DNA of 12,052 bases from Methanosarcinales archaeon (GTDB lineage: Archaea; Halobacteriota; Methanosarcinia; Methanotrichales; Methanotrichaceae), in the NCBI GenBank assembly GCA_013415595.1, contig JAAEEW010000065.1, positions 1 through 12,052 on the forward strand. The letters run 5' to 3'. The notes beneath the pieces are model-generated. The model made no database searches, was not told where the DNA came from, and saw nothing but the letters and a program-made list of their open reading frames with translations. Shown here piece by piece: positions 1 to 5,431 of this stretch (the first letter of the stretch is position 1; every line of letters begins with the position of its first letter). The position numbers and the translations under genes are program-made.

Positions 1-363
1 ATCGAGAAGACCACCAAGATGATGGTGCAGAAGGGATTTCGCAGGCTTCCCATCGTCCAGGACGGCATTCTGACCGGGATCATTACCTCATCGGACATCA
101 TGAAGTACATGGGGTCAGGAGAGGCCTTCAAGAAGATAGTGACCGGAGACATAAAGGACGTGATGGAGCAGCCCATCAAGACCCTGATCAAGAGACCGCT
201 GGTCTCCACCGAGCCAGAGGTCGAGCTGGGCCAGGCGGCGAAGATAATGGTGGAGAACGACGTGGGATCCCTGCCCATCATGGATGGCGGTTCACTGATA
301 GGCATTCTCACCGAGAGAGACTTCCTGAGAGCGCTGGCAGAACACAGAGGAATCATATCATGA
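1..363 (+). CDS. CBS-domain protein, 5' end outside window
   Basis: Open from base 1 (the frame reads IEKTTKMM before the first internal ATG at 19), so this is the C-terminal 120 residues of a longer protein. It holds the end of one CBS motif (RRLPIV then GIITSSD) and one complete CBS motif (DVMEQP start, GSLPIM, GILTERD). The T/S-x-x-D ends that normally contact ligand ribose/phosphate are kept in both. CBS pairs (Bateman modules) usually bind AMP, ATP, ADP or SAM and act as regulatory parts, but no catalytic domain is visible here. The stop codon overlaps the next start as ATGA, so it is translationally coupled to the following CBS gene. Its full length and any N-terminal partner domain cannot be seen. 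Confidence 0.9.
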   Translation: MEKTTKMMVQKGFRRLPIVQDGILTGIITSSDIMKYMGSGEAFKKIVTGDIKDVMEQPIKTLIKRPLVSTEPEVELGQAAKIMVENDVGSLPIMDGGSLIGILTERDFLRALAEHRGIIS

Positions 364-1208
364 AAGTCAAGGATTACATGAAATCGCCCGTCAATGTGAT
401 GGAGCGCAACGAGCCCATCCAGCGGGCCAGAAATCTGATGCTCAGGCACGACATCAGCCGCATTCCGGTCATGGAAAAGGGAAAGCTGGTGGGCATCGTC
501 ACCAAATACGACATATCCAACCGGCTGGCTCAGGCCGCTCCCGAATGGCGCCGCCGCCCCATTGACAAGATACCCATTCAGCTGGTAATGACCGAGAACC
601 CCATCACCATCTACCCGGATGCCACCATGAACCAGGCAGCTGAGCTGCTGATCGAGAACGAGATCGACGGACTGCCGGTGGAGAAGAACGGTGAGATAGT
701 GGGCATACTGACCTCCAGGGATATGCTCAGGTTCTTCGCCGAGCAGCCGCTGGAGGCCAAGGTGGGCGAACTGATGGCCGAGGGCATGGTCAGCGTTCAC
801 CGCCACCACACCATATCCCACGTCATTGAGCAGATGAACCTGCATGGCGTGAGCAGGGTGATTGTCTACGAGGACAACATGTCGCCGGTGGGCATAATCA
901 GCCGGTCCAATCTGACCTTCGCCGGGATGAACAACGAGATGGACGAGCCGCGGATCAAGAACATCAAGATGACCCGCAAGGACAGCCCCGCCGGAAGGAA
1001 GAGGTTCCGCTACATCAAGGAGATGCCGCTGGTGGCCGAGGATATAATGACCTCGCCGGTCATTGGGGCGCGCGCCAGCGACCTGGCAGTCGAGGACGCC
1101 AAGATCCTGATAGAGAAGAGCATCTGCGGCCTGCCGGTAATTGAGGACGAGAGCATGGTGGGCTTCTACTCCACCCGAGAGATTGTAGCCGAGATAGGGA
1201 GATGGTGA
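360..1208 (+). CDS. Four-CBS-domain protein (two Bateman modules)
   Basis: This 282-residue protein consists almost entirely of CBS motifs: about 1-56, 72-127, 134-190 and 224-280, with a basic linker (about 195-222) between the third and fourth. Domains 1 and 2 keep the ligand-type ends GIVTKYD (45-51) and GILTSRD (115-121). Domain 3 ends GIISRSN and domain 4 GFYSTRE, so the usual aspartate is replaced by N or E and these two may bind differently or only serve structure. No enzymatic domain or membrane segment is present, so a cytosolic adenine-nucleotide or SAM sensor is likely. The start is fixed by the ATGA overlap and an upstream GAGGAATC stretch resembling a ribosome binding site. The next gene follows after 3 nt. 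Family assignment is firm; ligand and target are unknown. Confidence 0.93.
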   Translation: MKVKDYMKSPVNVMERNEPIQRARNLMLRHDISRIPVMEKGKLVGIVTKYDISNRLAQAAPEWRRRPIDKIPIQLVMTENPITIYPDATMNQAAELLIENEIDGLPVEKNGEIVGILTSRDMLRFFAEQPLEAKVGELMAEGMVSVHRHHTISHVIEQMNLHGVSRVIVYEDNMSPVGIISRSNLTFAGMNNEMDEPRIKNIKMTRKDSPAGRKRFRYIKEMPLVAEDIMTSPVIGARASDLAVEDAKILIEKSICGLPVIEDESMVGFYSTREIVAEIGRW

Positions 1209-1211
1209 AAG

Positions 1212-1988
1212 GTGCAGGTAAAGGACATAATGACCACGCCGCTTAGCATCGACAAGTCAGAGAGGTTGGGCCAGGCTCTGGACCTGATGGAGAAGTACGA
1301 TACCCGGAGGCTGGTGGTCACCAACAACGGCAAGCTCGGCGGCATCATCACCATGAGACAGATAGCCAGGGTGCTTGGCACCCGGCGCAGCCTGGGGCTG
1401 CCTGCATCCTCGCTTCACGTCGCCGCCGCCACCCTGGACGCCATCATCACCGTCCTGCCGGAGATGGAGGTGGAAGACGCTGCTCTGCTGCTCCAGAAGA
1501 CGTCAGTGCTGGTGGTCATGAAGGGCGAGGAGATCCTGGGCTGGGTCAGGCCCCGGGAGGTTCTGGCCACGGTCAAGCTGGCGGGTGCGGCCAGGGACGC
1601 CATGAGGGGAGCGTTGACGGTCAATCCCCACGAGAGGTTGATCCACGCCCGGAGAATGATGATGGACCGGGACCTGGGCCGTCTGCCGGTGGTGGAAGGA
1701 GGCAAGCTGGTGGGCATCATCACCGAGCGGGATATCGCCAAGTCTCTGCGGGCCTTCCGGGACCTGGTCTCCTGGAGACAGCAGGACGCCCGCATCAAGA
1801 ACCTCCTGGTCTCGGACGTCATGACCCAGGATGTGCAGTCGGTCTACGGCGACACCCCCCTGGAAGAGGTCAGGGCCATCATCCTCAATGAGAACCGGGG
1901 AGGGCTCCCCGTCCTCAACCAGGACGGCCAGCCGGTGGGAATGATTACCAGGAGGTGCCTGATCGATTATCTGGTGAGAACCAGATGA
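1212..1988 (+). CDS. Four-CBS-domain protein, partly degenerate
   Basis: This 258-residue protein starts at GTG, preceded by GGGAGATGGTGA, which overlaps the end of the previous gene. The motifs lie at about 1-56 (VKDIMTTP to GIITMRQ), 70-120 (degenerate, ending GWVRPRE), 126-180 (RDAMRGAL to GIITERD) and 198-256 (VSDVMTQD to GMITRRC). Only the third keeps the full T-x-x-D end; Q, E and C replace the aspartate in the others. The second domain also lacks the LPV strand signature (SVLVV instead). This suggests at most one strong nucleotide site per chain. It has no other domains. Its stop overlaps the start of the RNA ligase gene as ATGA, tying the CBS array to that enzyme. CBS identity is certain; the role is inferred from context only. 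Confidence 0.92.
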   Translation: MQVKDIMTTPLSIDKSERLGQALDLMEKYDTRRLVVTNNGKLGGIITMRQIARVLGTRRSLGLPASSLHVAAATLDAIITVLPEMEVEDAALLLQKTSVLVVMKGEEILGWVRPREVLATVKLAGAARDAMRGALTVNPHERLIHARRMMMDRDLGRLPVVEGGKLVGIITERDIAKSLRAFRDLVSWRQQDARIKNLLVSDVMTQDVQSVYGDTPLEEVRAIILNENRGGLPVLNQDGQPVGMITRRCLIDYLVRTR

Positions 1989-3106
1989 ATGTCGAGAGGG
2001 TGGCCAACAAGCTAGGGATAACGAAAGAGAGGTTCGAGGGCCTCCAGGAGACCATAATCAAGCGCTCCGGCTGGCCCGAACCTCACCTTTTCCGGTTCGA
2101 GAAGCCGGCGACAGGAATAGAGGCCGGAACTATCGTATTCGATAACGGGGAGATAGTATTCGGCTACCCCAAGATCAAGCGGGCCATGATGCTCGGGCCG
2201 GCCATCAAGAGGCAGTTTTCCGGAACGGTAGCCGTGGAAGAGAAGATGAACGGCTACAACGTGCGGGTGGCCAGCATCGACGGGGAGGTCTATGCCCTCA
2301 CCAGGGGCGGATTCATCTGCCCGTTCTCCACCGAGGTGGCCCGGGATCTCATAGATCCCCATCTCTTCGAGGACAATCCCCATATGGTGCTGTGCGGGGA
2401 GATGGTGGGGCCGGAAAACCCCTACGTTCCTAAGGACATCTACCCCATCGAGAGCATCGAATTCTACCTGTTCGATGTCTCCACGAAAAACTGCAGCCAG
2501 CTTAAGGGGGTGTACGCCACCCACCGGATAGCGAAAGAGTACGGGATAGCCTGCACCCCTCTCCTGGGAGAGTTCCGGGCGGAATGTGCGACGCAAAGGA
2601 TCATGGAGATCATCAGGCAACTGGGAAAGAAGGGCCGGGAAGGGGTGATCATAAAGGATGTGGAGAACAAAGTGAGCCCCCTGAAGTACACCAGCTCCCA
2701 GAGCAACTGCAGCGACCTGGAGTTCGCCTTCAGGTACTACAACGACTATGCCAACGACTTTTTCATGAGCAGGGTGGTGAGAGAGGGATTTCAGGCGGCG
2801 GAGTGGGACGAATCCCCGGAGGAGATGAAGGAGAGGGCGCTGAGGCTCGGAGAGAGCATACTTCTTCCCCTGACCGCCACCATCAGAGGCAAGATGAGAA
2901 ACGAGCAGATCGTTCAGCAAAGCCAGTTCCGGGTGAAGTCCATTCAGACCGCCCGGGACTTCGAGCAACATTTGCGCCGCAGCGGAACCAAGGCCGTCTT
3001 CGACATGCCCGAGGCGGACGGGGACGGCTACATTGTGCGGATCTTGAAGCTGGTCATGTCCACCAACGACAAGACCCAGGCGGTAATCGACGGCCAACCC
3101 TGGTGA
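1985..3106 (+). CDS. ATP-dependent RNA ligase, Pab1020/MthRnl (Rnl3) type
   Basis: This 373-residue protein matches the usual length of the archaeal homodimeric RNA ligases (about 380), which adenylate a lysine with ATP and seal 5'-phosphate to 3'-OH RNA ends, including by circularisation. Visible nucleotidyltransferase motifs are motif I EKMNGYNVR with nucleophile K87, GGFICPF near 108, GEMVGPENPY (138-147), FYLFDV (160-165), motif IV EGVIIKD (219-225) and motif V SPLKYT with K234. A C-terminal helical domain typical of the family follows from about 245. I chose the ATG at 1985 (ATGA overlap with the CBS gene, GGTGAGA just upstream) over an in-frame GTG at 1955 that would sit inside the upstream gene. 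It is the last gene of the CBS operon. The in vivo substrate of this family is not settled. Confidence 0.93.
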   Translation: MNVERVANKLGITKERFEGLQETIIKRSGWPEPHLFRFEKPATGIEAGTIVFDNGEIVFGYPKIKRAMMLGPAIKRQFSGTVAVEEKMNGYNVRVASIDGEVYALTRGGFICPFSTEVARDLIDPHLFEDNPHMVLCGEMVGPENPYVPKDIYPIESIEFYLFDVSTKNCSQLKGVYATHRIAKEYGIACTPLLGEFRAECATQRIMEIIRQLGKKGREGVIIKDVENKVSPLKYTSSQSNCSDLEFAFRYYNDYANDFFMSRVVREGFQAAEWDESPEEMKERALRLGESILLPLTATIRGKMRNEQIVQQSQFRVKSIQTARDFEQHLRRSGTKAVFDMPEADGDGYIVRILKLVMSTNDKTQAVIDGQPW

Positions 3107-3162
3107 GCGAAGGCCATAAGGCCGACCGGGAAGATCCGGGGAGCCTTTCTGGCAGAGGAGCC

Positions 3163-3169
3163 TTTTTTT
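3163..3169 (+). terminator. T7 tract closing the CBS-RNA ligase operon
   Basis: Seven consecutive T residues lie 57 nt after the ligase stop codon. A small GGCC-ATAA-GGCC hairpin sits at 3112-3123, and GGAGCCTTT occurs twice just before and into the tract. Archaeal RNA polymerase terminates at T-rich runs, with or without hairpins, so this is the likely operon end. Confidence 0.5.
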
Positions 3170-3231
3170 GGGGGGAGAGGCATGGCGGAGGGGGTCGGCG
3201 CACAGGTGTGAATAATGTCAATGCATAATGC

Positions 3232-3239
3232 TTTAATAA
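3232..3239 (+). promoter_or_regulatory. TATA box of the ornithine cyclodeaminase gene
   Basis: TTTAATAA is followed about 37 nt later by the ATG at 3273. A start site some 25 nt downstream would fall around 3258-3262, at the edge of the ribosome binding site GGAGTGAT (3259-3266), so the leader would be very short. Confidence 0.45.
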
Positions 3240-3272
3240 GCGGCGAAAATTGTCCTTTGGAGTGATTGGGAC

Positions 3273-4505
3273 ATGTCAGAGATAAGCGAAATAGAGATGG
3301 AAGGCCATCTCATAGACTCGCTCATACTCACCAAGGCCCTGGACAAGATAATGGACATGGGCGGCGAGTTCGAGATCAAGAAGTTCAACGTTGGCCAGAG
3401 GAAAGACGAGCCCAGCCACGTCCAGCTGGTGGTGATGGGAGATGATGCGTCCCACCTGAACAGGATACTGGTGGAGCTAAACGCCCTGGGGGCGCGAACG
3501 GTGGAGACCGAGGATGTGCGCCTGGAGACGGCCCCCAATGACATGGTAGTTCCCCGGGGTTTTTACTCTTCCACCAACCACCCCACCTTCGTCCGCCACC
3601 AGGGCAACTGGATAGAGGTGGAAGGGGCGCGAATGGACTGCCTCATCGTCGTGGACGGCGGCACGGCCAGGACGGTGCCCATCAACCACATCAAGAAGGG
3701 AGACCAGGTGGTGATAGGCACCAGCGGGGTCAAGGTCATACCTCCGGAGAGGCCCCGGGAGAAGTCCTTCTTCGGATTCATGAACAACGAGGTCTCCTCT
3801 GAGCGGCCCAGCGCCGAGATAGTCAGGCAGCTGGCAAGGGAGATCGTCAAGACCAAAATGGCGGGCGGCAAGATCGTGGCCATCTGCGGTCCGGCCCTGG
3901 TGCACACCGGAGCCTCGGATACCCTGGCCTGGATGATCAGAGAAGGGTACATCCATGCCCTGCTCACCGGAAATGCCGTGGCCGTACACGACATCGAGCG
4001 CCAGCTCTTTGGCACCAGCCTGGGAATGGACCTGCAGGGAAACGTCACCTCCGCCGGTCACCGAAACCACATCTACGCCATAAGCGAGATCATGGCCAGC
4101 GGCTCCATCGAGAACGCCATATCGGAGGGCAAGATAAAGGCCGGAGTGATGTATGAGTGCATCACCGGAGGGGTGCCCTTTGTGCTGGCCGGCTCCATCA
4201 GGGACGACGGGCCTTTGCCCGAGGTGATTACGGACACGGTTAAGGCCAAGGACGCCATGGTGAAGGTCATTCGCGGGGCAGACATGGCCATAATGATGGC
4301 CACCATGCTGCACTCCGTGGCCTCCGGAAACCTGCTCCCGTCTTACGTCAAAACGATATGCATAGACATCAATCCCTCCACGGTGACCAAGCTGATGGAC
4401 CGGGGGACGGCCCAGGCCATAGGACTGGTGACGGACGTGGGAACCTTCCTGCCTCAGCTCGCGGAGGAGATTCGCAGAATGGAAGAGGCCAATCGCAACG
4501 CTTAA
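3273..4505 (+). CDS. Archaeal ornithine cyclodeaminase, LOR/SDH (TIGR00300) family
   Basis: This 410-residue protein belongs to the family once called LOR/SDH bifunctional enzyme conserved domain, which also forms the C-terminal part of cyanobacterial AgrE/ArgZ. An archaeal member from Methanococcus has been shown to convert ornithine to proline and ammonia (family knowledge). The N-terminal part (1-155) carries the signature FYSSTNHPTFVRHQGNW (97-113) and VIGTSGVKVIPPER. The C-terminal part has a dinucleotide-binding-like fold with CGPALVHTGASD (205-216), LLTGNAVAVHDIE (230-242), GGVPFVLAGSIRDDGPLPEV and CIDINPSTVTKLMDRG. The start is set by GGAGTGAT six bases upstream. It stands alone with its own TATA box. 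A role in proline formation or arginine/ornithine catabolism is inferred; no other amino-acid gene is nearby. Confidence 0.85.
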   Translation: MSEISEIEMEGHLIDSLILTKALDKIMDMGGEFEIKKFNVGQRKDEPSHVQLVVMGDDASHLNRILVELNALGARTVETEDVRLETAPNDMVVPRGFYSSTNHPTFVRHQGNWIEVEGARMDCLIVVDGGTARTVPINHIKKGDQVVIGTSGVKVIPPERPREKSFFGFMNNEVSSERPSAEIVRQLAREIVKTKMAGGKIVAICGPALVHTGASDTLAWMIREGYIHALLTGNAVAVHDIERQLFGTSLGMDLQGNVTSAGHRNHIYAISEIMASGSIENAISEGKIKAGVMYECITGGVPFVLAGSIRDDGPLPEVITDTVKAKDAMVKVIRGADMAIMMATMLHSVASGNLLPSYVKTICIDINPSTVTKLMDRGTAQAIGLVTDVGTFLPQLAEEIRRMEEANRNA

Positions 4506-4508
4506 ATT
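4501..4508 (+). promoter_or_regulatory. Candidate TATA box for tRNA-Thr
   Basis: CTTAAATT is centred about 28 nt before the first tRNA base, the usual distance for an archaeal TATA box. It contains the TAA stop of the preceding gene. Read-through transcription from that gene is an alternative. Confidence 0.35.
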
Positions 4509-4525
4509 GAGATATGGCCTCAATT
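4505..4525. repeat. 7-bp inverted repeat between cyclodeaminase and tRNA-Thr
   Basis: AATTGAG and CTCAATT are perfect 7-bp arms around a 7-nt loop. The left arm begins at the last base of the cyclodeaminase stop codon, and the right arm ends 7 nt before the tRNA. It may be an end-of-transcript hairpin or a site overlapping the tRNA promoter. Confidence 0.4.
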
Positions 4526-4532
4526 CGTGCGT

Positions 4533-4625
4533 GCCGCCGTGGCTTAGCCCGGTTAGAGCGGCTGATTCGTAAGACATGAGGTCCGGATGATCAGCAGTTC
4601 ATGGGTTCGAATCCCATCGGCGGCT
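4533..4625 (+). tRNA. tRNA-Thr (anticodon CGU), intron-containing
   Basis: The cloverleaf is complete. The acceptor stem is GCCGCCG/CGGCGGC (4533-4539 with 4618-4624) with discriminator T4625, as expected for archaeal tRNA-Thr. The D stem is GCTT/GAGC with loop AGCCCGGTTA. The anticodon stem is GCTGA/TCAGC, the spliced loop is TTCGTAA with CGU at 4568-4570, the variable loop is AGTTC, and the T arm is ATGGG-TTCGAAT-CCCAT (4601-4617). Mature length is 75 nt before CCA addition; CCA is not encoded. An 18-nt intron (4572-4589) sits between positions 37 and 38. It reads ACG codons, which suit this GC-rich genome. Confidence 0.96.
4572..4589 (+). other. tRNA-Thr intron with canonical bulge-helix-bulge
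   Basis: The intron is 18 nt. U4566-G4569 pairs with C4584-A4587 as the central 4-bp helix. The 3-nt bulges are 4570-4572 and 4588-4590, with cuts after the second base of each. Inside, 4573-4575 pairs with 4581-4583 around the 5-nt loop 4576-4580. This is the full hBHBh' substrate of the archaeal tRNA splicing endonuclease at the canonical 37/38 site. Confidence 0.93.
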
Positions 4626-4646
4626 TAATCCCGTGAGCCTGTCCGG

Positions 4647-4664
4647 GGCCAGCCTGGGCTGGCC
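4647..4664. repeat. Near-perfect GC palindrome between tRNA and tbp
   Basis: GGCCAGCC and GGCTGGCC are 8-bp arms separated by 2 nt; as RNA they would form a 7-bp stem with a CUGG loop. It lies 22 nt after the tRNA and just upstream of the tbp TATA boxes. No T run follows, so it is a poor classical terminator; a processing or protein-binding site is possible. Confidence 0.4.
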
Positions 4665-4674
4665 ATCTCCCGCC

Positions 4675-4695
4675 TTTATATACATACTTTATATA
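4675..4695 (+). promoter_or_regulatory. Tandem TATA boxes of the tbp gene
   Basis: TTTATATA occurs twice, at 4675-4682 and 4688-4695, spaced 13 bp start to start; an AT-rich TTTTTAAATA (4703-4712) follows. The second copy would place initiation near 4715-4720, on top of the GGGAG site (4719-4723). The first would place it near 4702-4707. Both are close archaeal box A matches. Confidence 0.6.
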
Positions 4696-4732
4696 CTCCC
4701 TCTTTTTAAATAGGCTACGGGAGATGCGCGAC

Positions 4733-5284
4733 ATGGAGTCCACAATAAATATTGAGAACGTGGTGGCATCAACAAAGCTGGCCGATGAGTTCGACCTCAT
4801 CAAGATTGAGTCGGAGCTGGAGGGTGCCGAGTACAACAAGGAGAAGTTTCCCGGCCTGGTTTACAGAGTCAAGTCCCCCAAGGCTGCCTTTCTCATATTC
4901 ACCTCCGGCAAGGTGGTGTGCACCGGAGCCAAGAACGTCGAGGACGTGCGCACGGTGATAACCAACATGGCCAAGACCCTGAAGTCCATCGGCTTTGAGA
5001 AGATCGACCTGGAGCCGGAGATCCACGTTCAGAATATTGTGGCCAGCGCAGACCTGAAGACCGACCTCAACCTCAACGCCATCGCCCTGGGGCTGGGGCT
5101 GGAGAACATCGAGTACGAGCCCGAGCAGTTCCCCGGCCTGGTCTACCGCATCAAGCAGCCCAAGGTGGTAGTCCTGATCTTCAGCTCCGGCAAGCTGGTG
5201 GTCACCGGCGGCAAGTCCCCGGAGGAGTGCGAGGAAGGTGTGCGCATCGTCCGCATGCAGCTGGAGAACATGGGGCTGCTCTGA
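4733..5284 (+). CDS. tbp: TATA-binding protein
   Basis: This 183-residue archaeal TBP binds promoter TATA boxes and recruits TFB and RNA polymerase. Two direct repeats of about 90 residues form the saddle: IENVVAST...FPGLVYRVKSPKAAFLIFTSGKVVCTGAK and VQNIVASA...FPGLVYRIKQPKVVVLIFSSGKLVVTGGK; FPGLVYR and FxSGK recur at matching places. It ends at MENMGLL-like sequence (LENMGLL) without the acidic tail seen in some archaeal TBPs. I prefer the ATG at 4733 because GGGAG (4719-4723) lies 9 nt before it. The ATG at 4724 directly abuts that site and would add only MRD. It is a single gene behind tandem TATA boxes, convergent with hisS, and the tRNA-Thr gene lies upstream on the same strand. Confidence 0.96.
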   Translation: MESTINIENVVASTKLADEFDLIKIESELEGAEYNKEKFPGLVYRVKSPKAAFLIFTSGKVVCTGAKNVEDVRTVITNMAKTLKSIGFEKIDLEPEIHVQNIVASADLKTDLNLNAIALGLGLENIEYEPEQFPGLVYRIKQPKVVVLIFSSGKLVVTGGKSPEECEEGVRIVRMQLENMGLL

Positions 5285-5352
5285 TTCGTCCCCATCCAGC
5301 TGATAAGAAAAAATATTTGCTGCACCCCCCCGATTATCCAGATAATAGTCCG

Positions 5353-5388
5353 CCTGAGATCCCCCAAGGGAAGAGTGGGAGCCTCAGG
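5353..5388 (+). terminator. Hairpin plus T-rich tail in the tbp-hisS convergent gap
   Basis: CCTGAG (5353-5358) pairs with CTCAGG (5383-5388), and TCCC (5360-5363) pairs with GGGA (5377-5380), followed by ATTTCTTCT. This could end the tbp transcript. For the opposite strand, the A6 run at 5308-5313 gives a T6 tract downstream of hisS. A second small palindrome, ATTATC-CA-GATAAT, lies at 5333-5346. Confidence 0.35.
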
Positions 5389-5431
5389 ATTTCTTCTCCG
5401 TCAGCCCCCAGTGAGCATCTGGACGGGCTTT

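Noticed and set aside
1955..1984. Upstream GTG start for the RNA ligase
   Set aside because: Would add ten residues encoded inside the CBS gene; the ATGA-overlap start at 1985 has a better ribosome site and fits the family length.
2012..3097. Long minus-strand frame opposite the RNA ligase
   Set aside because: Mirror of GC-rich codons in a certain gene; His/Gly/Val-rich product with no family features.
3477..4577. Long minus-strand frame opposite the cyclodeaminase and tRNA
   Set aside because: Antisense shadow; product rich in Gly/His with no motif.
4724..4732. Upstream ATG start for tbp
   Set aside because: It overlaps or abuts the GGGAG ribosome binding site; ATG 4733 is correctly spaced.
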